From positions 62,001 to 126,000 of the forward strand of contig CALVBP010000001.1 of the NCBI GenBank assembly GCA_944325825.1: a stretch of DNA of 64,000 bases, given 5' to 3'. Position 1 is the stretch's first letter. Every line of letters begins with the position of its first letter. Below the pieces are notes generated by a model. The model was not told where the DNA came from. It worked only from the letters and a program-made list of their open reading frames with translations, and ran no database searches. Made by a program: the position numbers and the translations under genes. Origin of the DNA: Candidatus Gastranaerophilales bacterium. Lineage in GTDB: Bacteria; Cyanobacteriota; Vampirovibrionia; Gastranaerophilales; Gastranaerophilaceae. Shown in pieces: positions 27,573-36,867 of the stretch.

Positions 27573-27606
27573 GTTAAGTTTTGTTAAAATTTATTTATTT
27601 TACATG

Positions 27607-28437
27607 TTAATCTTCAAGAGATTGGTATCCTGATTTGTGAGATTTAAGGAGAACCCCTCTTTTGGATGTTTGAATAAAGTTAATCATTTTTTCAATATAT
27701 TCATTCATTGGAATCTCTGCTTTAATTTTTTCAATAGCCTGAGAGGTATTATAATCTTCTGAAATCAGAAGTTTGAAGGCTTCGTTAACTGCAGTTCTGA
27801 TTTCTTGCGGAACACCTCTTCTTTTCATGGCAATGACATTAAGTCCTCTTGGAACAGGAGGTCTGCCTTCGCCTTTAGAGTATGGAAGGATATCTTGTCT
27901 TGAAGCTGAGAATCCGCTTATAATTGCCATATCTCCGATTCTGATATTTTGGTGGAAAACGCTCATTCCGCCTACGAATGCTCCAAATCCGACATGTACG
28001 TGTCCGCCCAGTGTAACAAGATTAGCTAAAATGACCTGGTCTTCTAATACACAGTTATGAGCAATATGAGAACCCACCATTAATAAGCATTTATTTCCTA
28101 TCCTTGTTGTAAAATCTCCGCAGGCAGCTCCACGGTGTATGGTTACATTTTCTTTTATAATTGTTTCATTCCCGATTATAACTTTAGTCGGCTCGCCCTT
28201 GTAACCAAGATCCTGCGGCTCTGAGCCGATTGTAGAAAATGGAGAAATTGTACAATTTTCGCCGATTTCCGCAAATTCAATATATGCATTTGCGATAACT
28301 CTTGTACCTTTGCCGAGTTTTACACCTTCTCCTATAACAACATTAGGTCCTATTATTACTCCTTCTGAGATTTCTGCTGAAGGATGTATAACAGCAGAAG
28401 GGTGAATTGAACATTTTTCTAAAACACTGTTTGACAT
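27607..28437 (-). CDS. lpxA: Acyl-ACP--UDP-N-acetylglucosamine O-acyltransferase
   Basis: A 276-aa trimeric left-handed beta-helix enzyme that performs the first step of lipid A synthesis. The hexapeptide repeats start at once (IHPSAVIHPSAEISEGVIIG). The catalytic region is HRGAACGDFTTRIG with MVGSHIAHNCVLED, which holds the catalytic His, and the GGHVHVGFGAFVGG and RGLNVIAMKRRGV segments follow. It shows that the organism builds an LPS-type outer membrane. It stands alone here, without lpxD, fabZ or lpxB. Confidence 0.93.
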   Translation of the reverse strand: MSNSVLEKCSIHPSAVIHPSAEISEGVIIGPNVVIGEGVKLGKGTRVIANAYIEFAEIGENCTISPFSTIGSEPQDLGYKGEPTKVIIGNETIIKENVTIHRGAACGDFTTRIGNKCLLMVGSHIAHNCVLEDQVILANLVTLGGHVHVGFGAFVGGMSVFHQNIRIGDMAIISGFSASRQDILPYSKGEGRPPVPRGLNVIAMKRRGVPQEIRTAVNEAFKLLISEDYNTSQAIEKIKAEIPMNEYIEKMINFIQTSKRGVLLKSHKSGYQSLED

Positions 28438-28521
28438 TATCTTTCTCCATAATTTCCAATACTTTTCAAGTATAGTATAAAAAAATCAGCTTTTAGAAAA
28501 ATTTTATATTATCTTAATACG

Positions 28522-29739
28522 TTATTGAACTAAACCCGGCTCTGCATCTGAGCCTGTAATTTTCTTTCTTAAAATAAACGTAATTTTGGGAAGCGCAACC
28601 GCCAGCAGAAAACTGCTTAATGCGACGTTAGCTACTATATTTCCGGATTTTACTTTTAGAGCTTTTTTTGCATATTTTTCAATATTACCGCTTTCTTTTG
28701 CTTGTTTAGAAAATTTTTCTATTTCATTTTGAAAAGCTTTAATTTTCTTTTCGTTTACAAATTGTCTCGGGTCACGGGTTCTGTTATTAAGGTATTTTAC
28801 TCCGCAAAACTTTTCTGCAAATTTTGAAAATTTTTCGTCAGGATTTTTATCTAAAAATTCTATAATACTGTCTTTTGGAAGTTTTAACGAATTGTTTTTT
28901 ATAGAATTAATAAACTCTTTATCATTGAGAATTTTAGGGTCAAGGTCAACATTAGTTTTAAAAAGAACGTTTGAAATTTTATCAAAACCTGCCGCAAGCC
29001 ACCATGGTGCAACGAAATTTAAGAACATCATACCGGACATTTTAAAAGCCATTTCAAGCTTTTCGTACTTATTTCTTGCTGTTGCTACTCTTCCTACAGT
29101 CAGTCCGCCGTCTGTAATTGCCATTTTATTTACGGTTGACATGTTTGCAAATACTGATGCGGCACCTTTAAACGATATATTTTCTCCTGTCTGGAGTTTC
29201 TGTTTAACATTTGCATTGTTATTAAGTTTTTGATTCTGTTTTTCTCTTAATTTCGCAGTGAGAGCAAAATTCATTTTAGGCAGGCAGAACCCCATCATAA
29301 GGATAGGAATCGCAGTTGATAAGAAGAACTTTCCGGCAAGAAGTTTTTCGTAGCCGTTTTTGTTTGCCAGAATTTTTTTCATTTCTTCAACTTCTTTTGG
29401 TGCAATATTTTTAAATTTTTCAATATTATATTTAAGTCCTTGGTTAGAATTTTCTTTGAACAAATCCGGATTGATTTTGGGATTATACCCCAGCTTTTCT
29501 ATTCCTTTGCAGCATAAATAATCTATAGCGGGAATTCCTCCGAGCCAGATTGCCGAGGTCCCGTATTCGTCAATAAGGCGTTCTCTCACGGCATTTTTTG
29601 CCATGAGTTTAGAATCTTTTAGGTTTTGTTCATATGTCATTCCGACTTTTGCAGGGATTTCAATACCGCAATCTCTGACAAGAAGGGGATAGATGCTGGA
29701 ATTATTTCCGATAGCAGATATTATATTAACTAGTGACAC
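28522..29739 (-). CDS. Lineage-specific membrane protein (paralogue of the 21731 gene)
   Basis: I do not recognise this 405-aa protein. Hydrophobic segments are near residues 62-75, 135-158 (STAIPILMMGFCLPKMNFAL), 240-256 (MFLNFVAPWWLAAGF) and 372-393. A polar stretch carries ENISFKGA at 187-193, exactly where the 509-aa paralogue has NPAFKGN, and TDGGLTVGRVATARNKYEKLE follows in both. The start is a GTG with AAAGGAGAAAAGAAGT before it. Topology and role are unknown. Confidence 0.65.
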   Translation of the reverse strand: MSLVNIISAIGNNSSIYPLLVRDCGIEIPAKVGMTYEQNLKDSKLMAKNAVRERLIDEYGTSAIWLGGIPAIDYLCCKGIEKLGYNPKINPDLFKENSNQGLKYNIEKFKNIAPKEVEEMKKILANKNGYEKLLAGKFFLSTAIPILMMGFCLPKMNFALTAKLREKQNQKLNNNANVKQKLQTGENISFKGAASVFANMSTVNKMAITDGGLTVGRVATARNKYEKLEMAFKMSGMMFLNFVAPWWLAAGFDKISNVLFKTNVDLDPKILNDKEFINSIKNNSLKLPKDSIIEFLDKNPDEKFSKFAEKFCGVKYLNNRTRDPRQFVNEKKIKAFQNEIEKFSKQAKESGNIEKYAKKALKVKSGNIVANVALSSFLLAVALPKITFILRKKITGSDAEPGLVQ

Positions 29740-29771
29740 TTCTTTTCTCCTTTATTACCGTACTCTTACAT

Positions 29772-29915
29772 TTACCTGAATATCCCGAAAGAGCCGGTTA
29801 AAGGAGTGCCTACAGGAACAGCAAAACTCCAAGCCCCTTCGGGTTTGGATGTGAATGATGATGCTGTCTTACAAAATTGGTCATAGTTTTTCCTTTGTTT
29901 TTGTAATATTATCAT
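29772..29915 (-). CDS. Possible 47-aa small protein upstream of the 405-aa membrane gene
   Basis: The frame encodes a C-terminal segment KPEGAWSFAVPVGTPLTGSF that looks protein-like, but its ATG at 29915 has no ribosome binding site. A second frame starts at ATG 29884 after a strong AAAGGAAAAACT and codes for a His-rich 24-mer (MTNFVRQHHHSHPNPKGLG...). Either one may be real and act as a leader of the downstream gene, or a frameshift may join them. Low certainty. Confidence 0.25.
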   Translation of the reverse strand: MIILQKQRKNYDQFCKTASSFTSKPEGAWSFAVPVGTPLTGSFGIFR

Positions 29916-29936
29916 GGGTTTGTCATATTGTAAATA

Positions 29937-32198
29937 CTATATTTTTCTAAGTATTAAGATTGAATTTGGAGCAAGATTAAGTCCCTGATTATTTTTTGTG
30001 ATGGTAGTCAGTCTGTCGTTGTTGATATAACCTGATCCGCCGTATTTTTTGTCATCGCCGTTGAAAATTTCTACCCATTCACCGTCCGGAAAATCCGCAA
30101 CCCCATATTCTTTTGAATGGAATTTATCACCAAAATTCTTAATTACCATATACTCTTCATTACCGTCAGAGAGGATATGTGCATGAACTTTATGGGTATA
30201 ATCTTTTATTGTTGATTTAATTTCACCTTTAAGCAACGCAGGAGTACTTTTTACAAGATTTGATAAATCTTTCATATAACTTTTCATTTCTTGTATATAA
30301 CCGGTATCTTTGGATTTTATTCTTCCGAGCATTGATTGTGGACGGGCAATTTCTTCAAGAGTGTCGTAACCTTTTTGTTTATACAATTTAAATGTTTCAG
30401 GGTCTTGTTTAAGCCTGTTTTCCTTTTCTTCGGAGAATTCTCTGAAGAATTTAAAGGTGGACATATCCATTTCATCATCGCCTTGAAAATACATTTTTGG
30501 TCCCGGTACGGTCATAACCGTGCCCATACAGAGTTTTTGTTTTGCTTTTGAGGTTTCAAAAGCTGTCTTAATACGTTTTGGAGAAAGATGTTCATTATCT
30601 TTAAGACCTATACTTTTGGCTTGCCTGTGTAATTCTTCCAAACCCATCCCATCAAGCTCCCCTGTTATGAGTTTTTCAATAAGCCACTGCGATAATTTTG
30701 CGGCATTTTGTCCGATTTCTCCAATATTAGAGCCCTTTACTCTTTTGTCAAGGTTAAGTTCCGGAACCATGGCTTTGGCTACGAGTCTTGTGCCGTCCCA
30801 GTTACCAATTTCATCATGACTTAAGGCAAATTTTGTTCTGTATTTTGAATTCCATATTGTAGAATCAATTATATCTAAATTTAATTTATATGGTGCAGAA
30901 ATTGGGTCTTTCAGAGCGTGCATAAGATTGAAGTCCCATTCACTGTCAAAACCTATATCCCCGGGGTCAGAATTAAATCTTTTATGAGCAATATTATCTA
31001 CACCTTGATCAATCATTGCAAGTTCATTATCGTGGGTCATTTCGAATTTGTTGTACTGGGTAACTTTATTTAGATTGTCTCTGCCGTCTTCCGCTATCAA
31101 AAAGACTTTTGGATTATGTTCATTTACCTCTGCAACTATTTGTTTCAAAAGGTAATCTGAGTTACATAATTTGGTCATATCGAATCTTATACCATCAACT
31201 TTATATTCATTAGCCCACCACAGAGCGGCATTGGCCATCCAGTCTCTAACATATCTGTTATTTAGACCTTCATAATTCAGGTTGCTTCCGAATTCTCCCG
31301 AGCCGTTTTCGTAAGGACCTGTTTTAGCCAGAAAATCGCCGTCAGTTCCCATATGGTTAGGAACCATATCCATAATAACATTTAACCCCTTGCTGTGAGC
31401 ATAATCAATTAAATCTTTTAATTCAGCGGAAGTTCCGAGGTTCCCGTTAACCGCAAATTTATCCACACCGTCATATCCCCATTGTTTGGAGAATGTATTT
31501 TCAACCGGTAAAATTTCTATTGCGGTTGCGACTCCTTTTTCTGCAATCTTATCGATATGCTGCTTAGCGCTTTCAAAAGTCCCTTCTTCTGATATTGTAG
31601 GAATATTAATTTCTTCTATGATAAGATTTTCCAATCCTCTTAAAGGTTCTTCCGGCTTTCTTATAATTCTTCTCGGGTCTTTACCTTCAAGCCAATCCGT
31701 GTTTTTCCATTCATAATTATTTGGATTATAGATTTCGCTCCAGCCTTTAATATCAGGCTGCTGCTTGCTATACGGGTCTTTTACAAGATTAACTTGATTG
31801 TCGGCAGTTACTATAATAAATCTATATTGAGAATTTTCTTCTGCGGGAATGCTTTTAGTTTCAAAAATTCCTTCTCCTTTGTTTTCCAGTTCATGTACAG
31901 AAGTATCTTCGTTTTCAGCCAACACATTTTCTATAGAAAATGCCGCTCCTTGAATTGCTATTAATTTTACAATTTTTTCCCAGAGGTTGCCGAATTTATT
32001 CTCAGCTTTTTTCCCGATTTCAACAAAAACTCTTTTAGCATCAGGGAATGTAAATAGCTTAAAGTCAGCTTTGCCGGCTTCTTTTATATATTTTGCTCCC
32101 CAGCTTACGTGTTCTGCCCAATTTCTTTTAAAGGCAGGTTTTGTATTGTAATTGTAGGCTCTCTGATTGTTAATTGAGTAATCTGTAGTAATTTTCAT
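29937..32198 (-). CDS. GH13 alpha-amylase-family enzyme (branching/debranching type)
   Basis: A 753-aa protein. After a long N-terminal extension and a beta-rich CBM48-like region (~residues 60-180) comes the GH13 barrel: region I DMVPNHMG, region II GIRFDMTK (nucleophile Asp), region III VFLIAEDGRD (acid/base Glu) and region IV ALSHDEIGN. WGYDGVDKFAVNG resembles the entry seen in GlgB/TreZ-like enzymes. Substrate is an alpha-glucan such as glycogen; exact activity is open. The N-terminus has TKPAFKRNWAEH at ~19-30, similar to the SFKG motif of two neighbouring membrane proteins, and no signal peptide. ATG 32198 has GGGG 5 nt upstream; an in-frame GTG 6 nt before it is less likely. Confidence 0.8.
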   Translation of the reverse strand: MKITTDYSINNQRAYNYNTKPAFKRNWAEHVSWGAKYIKEAGKADFKLFTFPDAKRVFVEIGKKAENKFGNLWEKIVKLIAIQGAAFSIENVLAENEDTSVHELENKGEGIFETKSIPAEENSQYRFIIVTADNQVNLVKDPYSKQQPDIKGWSEIYNPNNYEWKNTDWLEGKDPRRIIRKPEEPLRGLENLIIEEINIPTISEEGTFESAKQHIDKIAEKGVATAIEILPVENTFSKQWGYDGVDKFAVNGNLGTSAELKDLIDYAHSKGLNVIMDMVPNHMGTDGDFLAKTGPYENGSGEFGSNLNYEGLNNRYVRDWMANAALWWANEYKVDGIRFDMTKLCNSDYLLKQIVAEVNEHNPKVFLIAEDGRDNLNKVTQYNKFEMTHDNELAMIDQGVDNIAHKRFNSDPGDIGFDSEWDFNLMHALKDPISAPYKLNLDIIDSTIWNSKYRTKFALSHDEIGNWDGTRLVAKAMVPELNLDKRVKGSNIGEIGQNAAKLSQWLIEKLITGELDGMGLEELHRQAKSIGLKDNEHLSPKRIKTAFETSKAKQKLCMGTVMTVPGPKMYFQGDDEMDMSTFKFFREFSEEKENRLKQDPETFKLYKQKGYDTLEEIARPQSMLGRIKSKDTGYIQEMKSYMKDLSNLVKSTPALLKGEIKSTIKDYTHKVHAHILSDGNEEYMVIKNFGDKFHSKEYGVADFPDGEWVEIFNGDDKKYGGSGYINNDRLTTITKNNQGLNLAPNSILILRKI

Positions 32199-32259
32199 AC
32201 ACACCCCGGTTTTTATTTGTATTTGTGTTTTTGGTAAAACATCTAAATAATTTTTTTTG

Positions 32260-33153
32260 CTAGTTTTCTGAAACGTAACCGAAATTTTTTAATATTTTAT
32301 CTCGTTTTCTCCAATCTTTTTCAACTTTGACTTCAAGAGAGAGAAAAACTTTCTTTTCGGCTATTTCTTCTAATTCCAGTCTGGCTTGAGTTCCGATAGT
32401 TTTTAACAATGAACCGCCTTTACCGATAAGGATTCCTTTTTGGCTTTTTTGTTCGCAGTATATTGTTGCAAATATTTTATCAATATCTTCTTTTTCCTCA
32501 TATTTGTCAATCGTTATTGCAACCGAATGAGGAATTTCATCTTGAGTATTTATAAGAATTTTTTCACGGATAATTTCTTCTGCTACATTTCGCATGCTCT
32601 CTTCTGTTACAATGTCATCTGGATATAATTTTTCACCTTCAGGTAATTTTTTTAAAATATTTGAAATAAGAGTATCTTTATTTCTTCCTGTTTTTGCTGA
32701 AATTCTTAAAACCGGGATATTTGTATTAAATAAGAGTTTGTATGTAAGCAGATTTTCTTCAATTTTTTGCGGGTTTTTAACTTTATCAACTTTATTCATC
32801 ACAAGTATTACGGGAATATGAGTATCCTTCAATAAGTTTTCAGCAATCCATTTGTCTCCTTTCCCTGCCGGTTCAGAACCGTCTACTAGAAATAAAATTA
32901 AATCCGCATCAGGAATTGCGACTTTTGCCTCATCCATTAAAAATTCGCCGAGTTTATTCAGCGGACGATGAACTCCTGGTGTATCAATAAAAATAATTTG
33001 CCCGTTAGAATCTGTTAAGATACCTTTAATTCTTTTTCGTGTTGTTTGAGCTTTGTCTGTTGTGATAACAATTTTCTGCCCGAGAATCTGATTCAAAAGA
33101 GTCGATTTTCCGACATTTGGACGTCCTATAATTGTTACAAATCCGCATTTCAT
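32260..33153 (-). CDS. era: GTPase Era
   Basis: A 297-aa GTPase that binds 16S rRNA during 30S maturation. It starts MKCGFVTIIGRPNVGKSTLL (P-loop), then TTRKRIKGIL (switch I), DTPGVHRPLNKLG and NKVDK (G4). The C-terminal KH domain is visible in KGILIGKGGSLLKTIGTQAR. A frame extension to 33225 starts with TTG and is foreign to the family; 33153 fits, although no clear ribosome binding site precedes it. Its promoter region is shared with the divergent gene at 33276. Confidence 0.95.
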   Translation of the reverse strand: MKCGFVTIIGRPNVGKSTLLNQILGQKIVITTDKAQTTRKRIKGILTDSNGQIIFIDTPGVHRPLNKLGEFLMDEAKVAIPDADLILFLVDGSEPAGKGDKWIAENLLKDTHIPVILVMNKVDKVKNPQKIEENLLTYKLLFNTNIPVLRISAKTGRNKDTLISNILKKLPEGEKLYPDDIVTEESMRNVAEEIIREKILINTQDEIPHSVAITIDKYEEKEDIDKIFATIYCEQKSQKGILIGKGGSLLKTIGTQARLELEEIAEKKVFLSLEVKVEKDWRKRDKILKNFGYVSEN

Positions 33154-33180
33154 AGAATTAAGTTTAACATAAAAACAGGA

Positions 33181-33198
33181 ATTACGTTGTAACAAATC
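33181..33198 (+). promoter_or_regulatory. Shared upstream element, copy 3
   Basis: Reads ATTACGTTGTAACAAATC and ends 78 nt before the start of the 592-aa coiled-coil gene at 33276. A TATATATATAAC box follows at about 33236. Confidence 0.4.
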
Positions 33199-33275
33199 TT
33201 TACCAAAAAACAATTTTTCAGGCAAAATAAACTTTATATATATAACAAGGGAATAAAAGAGGATTTAGGGGATTT

Positions 33276-35054
33276 ATGACAGATTACTTAAATGCAAATA
33301 TCTATGGAAATCCGTTGAATTATAACTATTTTAGCAATGATTTAACGTCCTTATTGCCGGCATCTCCGTATTTATCAGGCTGGGGCAATTATGGAGGTTA
33401 TGGCGGGAATAATTATAATTTGAGTAGTTTTAGCTGGGACAACTATCCGGGAGGAAGCTCTGTTACTGAAACCCCGTCAGAGGATTCAACAGCAGAACGT
33501 CCGAGAGGAAGTCACTATACATATGAAGATTATGAAAAAGAACGTTATGCTTTAGCTCAACAAATGATTGAGCACAAACGAGCTGTTGAAGAGATAAATA
33601 CTCAGAAAAAAGAAATAAAAACATCTATAGAAACTGTAGATGAAGGAATAAAAGATATAAAAAAATCAAAGAAAAAAGACGGCTCGGCTGTTGTATCAAA
33701 GAGCAGAAAAGATATGAATTTCTGGCAAAGAGCAGGAAGGCTCTTTAAGAATATGGGAAAAGGTATCGTAAATATCGGTAAATCATTTATCGGTATTGAC
33801 GAAAACGGAAAATGGAACTGGAAAAAATGCCTTAAGAATGTTGCAATAGCCGCAGCTTGTATCGGAGCTTGCTTTATACCGGGAGGTGTCGGACTTGTCG
33901 CCGGATATGCTCTGGCTGCAACAGGTGTTATCGGCGGTGCTGTCGGTATAGGTAAGAGTGCTGTAGCAATGAGTAAAGCTAAGACTGATGAAGAAAAAGA
34001 CATAGCACAGCAAAATTTGGGTGCCGGTATATTTACAACCGTAACTTCAGCAGTCGGCTTAAGAGGTGTTGCAAGAGCTGCAGGTACAGCAACTACTGCA
34101 ACTACTGCTACAAATGCAACAAGCAGCGGCAGTAGGCTGGCTTCTCTCGGTACAAAAATTTCTAACTTCGGTAAAGATATATCAGTGAATGCATATAAAG
34201 GCGCTAAGAATGCGTACAAAAATATCGGACCTGAATGGAATGCTCAATTTAGGGCTGACGGTAAATTTAGCGGGAAAGAATTTTGGAGTGCGTACAAGGG
34301 AAATATAAGTGATGCATTACGACCTAAACATTATGGTAATAAATTTACGAATAAAAAAACTGATATACTCAATAAACTTGATGATCAGATTAGAAACCTT
34401 GATACGGAAATAGCTGCAAAATCAGGCACAGAAAGAGCTATGCTGGAATGCAAAAAAGAAGCACTTCTTTCTGTCAAGAATAAAATTAATACTGCAAAAA
34501 CAAAAGCTGATTGGGACGCTCTTTCACAAAATGACGATATTGCAGCCTTAAATGAACTAATGCATGCGGAACAAGCAGGCGCAACAGAATCTATGCTAGC
34601 TACAATCAAACGGTTGAGCAAAGAAAACAGCAAACTGCTTGACAAACTCGATAAGCTTTCTCGAGCCAAGCAAAAGGCAATGAGAGAAATGGCAGATTCT
34701 CATAAAAAATACAGAACTCCGGAATTGGATAAATATGTCTCTTCCGAAGCTCCTGAAACAGGATTGTTAAGCAGATTAAAACCCGGAAATAAATACCAGA
34801 AAATGCTGGAACATAATTCCCGAACAAACGCTATGCTAAGAGGTCTCTATGACGTATCAATAGCACCGGCAGGCGGTTGGATAAAAGTACAAGAAGGAGT
34901 ATTGTGGCCTATATATTCAGAAGACGGAATATATTTATCTCCGGAGATGGTCGCAGAACAGATGCAGGCATTGGAAGCTCAAAAAGCAGAACTGGAAGCA
35001 ATCTTAAAAGAACAAGAAGCCGCCTTAAAAGCACTTGACTCAACAAAAGTTTAA
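33276..35054 (+). CDS. Lineage-specific protein with glycine-zipper segment and coiled coils
   Basis: I do not recognise this 592-aa protein. Residues 1-75 are rich in Tyr, Asn, Gly and Ser (SGWGNYGGYGGNNYN), then a helical region with Lys/Glu coiled coil (~90-135), a basic amphipathic segment, and a hydrophobic Ala/Gly stretch at ~188-230 (ACIGACFIPGGVGLVAGYAL) that could insert into a membrane. Ala/Thr-rich and then long coiled-coil regions (~350-480 and the last 30 residues) follow. No signal peptide. Clear GGGGATTT ribosome binding site. The build (disordered tip, hydrophobic core, coiled coils) recalls effectors or translocators of flagellar or type III-like export, but this is speculation. 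Confidence 0.6.
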   Translation: MTDYLNANIYGNPLNYNYFSNDLTSLLPASPYLSGWGNYGGYGGNNYNLSSFSWDNYPGGSSVTETPSEDSTAERPRGSHYTYEDYEKERYALAQQMIEHKRAVEEINTQKKEIKTSIETVDEGIKDIKKSKKKDGSAVVSKSRKDMNFWQRAGRLFKNMGKGIVNIGKSFIGIDENGKWNWKKCLKNVAIAAACIGACFIPGGVGLVAGYALAATGVIGGAVGIGKSAVAMSKAKTDEEKDIAQQNLGAGIFTTVTSAVGLRGVARAAGTATTATTATNATSSGSRLASLGTKISNFGKDISVNAYKGAKNAYKNIGPEWNAQFRADGKFSGKEFWSAYKGNISDALRPKHYGNKFTNKKTDILNKLDDQIRNLDTEIAAKSGTERAMLECKKEALLSVKNKINTAKTKADWDALSQNDDIAALNELMHAEQAGATESMLATIKRLSKENSKLLDKLDKLSRAKQKAMREMADSHKKYRTPELDKYVSSEAPETGLLSRLKPGNKYQKMLEHNSRTNAMLRGLYDVSIAPAGGWIKVQEGVLWPIYSEDGIYLSPEMVAEQMQALEAQKAELEAILKEQEAALKALDSTKV

Positions 35055-35058
35055 TAAG

Positions 35059-36813
35059 TTAAGATGGTGAAATAACACTCATTTCACAGTTCTTGCAGTC
35101 AAATATTAAAGGATAAGTATTTCCAAATTCATCTTTCAGGGAAAGCTTTTCAGGAGATTTGCAAATATTGAGTGTATATTTAATACAATGTTTGCATCTC
35201 ATAAGCGGAATCTGTCTTTCAGGTCGTTTCTTTTCAAGAGCCGGTTCGGTAACCTCGCAGCCGCAGAGTTTGTAAAATTCTTCTGCTTCCTTATTTAAAA
35301 CATTGGCTCTAAAATCTACTTTATCCTGATAATATTTTACATATTTCATCGGCTTTTGAGTTTCATTTTTATAAGACTCCAGTCTTAATTTTATAAGTTC
35401 CGTGAATAATTTTCGGCGTAATTCATTCATTTCCCCGACCGGCATGAATGGTATTTTAGATTCGATGTTTATATTTGTAATATAGAACTCACTTTCGCCT
35501 GTCTTTTGGAATTGTTTAATAAAAATTTCTTCTTGCGGTTTCTGAGGTTCTTCGCCCAAAAGTTCGGTTTGGGTTGAAAAACCGTCCTCATCAGTTAATT
35601 TAATAAATTTGTCTTTTACATCAATATTTACCCCGATTTGACGTTTTACCTGTCTGGAAAGCAGTTTTTCAAATTCTGTATCAAGATTTCTGTATACCTT
35701 TGTTCCTTTTTTTATATTAACCCTTTTATTCGGATAAATATACCCGTTTACAACTTTGTTTACAAGGCAGCCTTCGCCGTTAAAATAGAGTCCGTCTTGA
35801 GATTTGACACTAATTAGGCTGTCTGAGTCCAGCTTAAAACAGCCTTTCTTGGCTTCTATAACTTTTCCGATATATTTACCCCTTGATTTTGGAGATTCCG
35901 GATTAAAACAGTCAGTTCTGCCTCTTAGGAAATAATTCGTGAACCCTCTGTTAAAGCTTTTTTCGGGTTCAGGAAGAAATTCTATAAATGATTTTCCCGA
36001 CGAGGTTTTGTCCGGAAGAAGAGCTCTATAGTAAGAGACAATGTTTTTAACGTAATTGGTATCTTTCAACCTGCCTTCTATTTTGAAAGAGCAAATTCCG
36101 CTGTTAATAAGTTCCTCAATATCTTCTGAACCGTTCATATCTTTAAGGCAGAGTGCATAGTTTTCTGCAAGAATATTACCGGACTCATTTATAACCTTGT
36201 ATTTTTTTCTGCATGGCTGAGCGCATTCACCTCTGTTGGCGGAACGTCCTCCTATATACTGGCTTAAATAACATTGCCCGCTATAAGATACGCATAATGC
36301 TCCGTGAATAAAACTTTCAAGCTCAAGCTCCGGATTTTCTGCGTGTATTTGTTTAATCTGCTCAATAGAAAGCTCTCTTGCAAGAATTACTCTTGAAACA
36401 CCTATGTCATTAAAGAATTTAATCTTTTGGGGTAAATAGTTATCACATTGTGTGCTCATATGTATAGGAATCGGAGGAATCTCGCCGTCTATTGCAGCTT
36501 TTAGAAGCCCCATGTCCTGAATAATTATTGCATCAGCCTTTATTTCATAAAGTTTTTTAATAAGTTCTTTTGCTTCTTCCAGCTCGGAATCTGTAAGTAT
36601 TGTATTTATTGTAATATGAACTTTAACGCCGAATTTATGAGCATAATTTATTACTTCTTCAATATCCCGGAGAGTATTAGGTGCGTTTTTTCTGGCGCCG
36701 AAAGAAAAGGCCCCCATATAGACCGCATCTGCTCCGCAATCTATAGCGGCAAAGGCAGTTTCTTTATTTTTTGCCGGAGCTAATAGTTCTATTTTGTTCT
36801 CTGAGCTTTTCAT
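35059..36813 (-). CDS. U32-family protein, RlhA/TrhP-like RNA hydroxylation enzyme
   Basis: A 584-aa protein. The U32 signature ESFIHGALCVSYSGQCYLSQ with further cysteines (GECAQPC) marks the group now known to need an Fe-S cluster and to hydroxylate RNA bases: TrhP acts on tRNA uridine and RlhA on 23S rRNA C2501. Its length and the extra C-terminal region (DUF3656-like, ~380-500) suit RlhA. A Cys cluster near the end (RCKHC, FDCKNC) could bind another metal. ATG 36813 has GGAAG at 8 nt; the in-frame ATG 6 nt upstream is too close to it. It is last in the ffh-pth-TPR-U32 operon. Confidence 0.8.
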   Translation of the reverse strand: MKSSENKIELLAPAKNKETAFAAIDCGADAVYMGAFSFGARKNAPNTLRDIEEVINYAHKFGVKVHITINTILTDSELEEAKELIKKLYEIKADAIIIQDMGLLKAAIDGEIPPIPIHMSTQCDNYLPQKIKFFNDIGVSRVILARELSIEQIKQIHAENPELELESFIHGALCVSYSGQCYLSQYIGGRSANRGECAQPCRKKYKVINESGNILAENYALCLKDMNGSEDIEELINSGICSFKIEGRLKDTNYVKNIVSYYRALLPDKTSSGKSFIEFLPEPEKSFNRGFTNYFLRGRTDCFNPESPKSRGKYIGKVIEAKKGCFKLDSDSLISVKSQDGLYFNGEGCLVNKVVNGYIYPNKRVNIKKGTKVYRNLDTEFEKLLSRQVKRQIGVNIDVKDKFIKLTDEDGFSTQTELLGEEPQKPQEEIFIKQFQKTGESEFYITNINIESKIPFMPVGEMNELRRKLFTELIKLRLESYKNETQKPMKYVKYYQDKVDFRANVLNKEAEEFYKLCGCEVTEPALEKKRPERQIPLMRCKHCIKYTLNICKSPEKLSLKDEFGNTYPLIFDCKNCEMSVISPS

Positions 36814-36867
36814 ATGCATAACTTCCGGTTACTGCGAGCGGGCAGGTTATTTCTATTAATTCCCCGT

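Larger units (their letters stand above)
26615..27606. repeat. Gene-free repeat island (992 bp)
   Basis: I find no credible gene here. It holds runs of a GTGAATA-like heptamer (about 26617-26665 and 26712-26758), a duplicated 48-nt element with an internal hairpin (26658-26705 and 26930-26977), a long imperfect inverted repeat (26866-26910), further palindromes (CTTACC/GGTAAG at 26976-27012 and ATCCCGAA/TTCGGGAT at 27013-27085), and a C-rich imperfect stem-loop with T-tract at about 27284-27320. It looks like a landing zone for non-coding elements next to the flagellin remnant. Confidence 0.75.
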
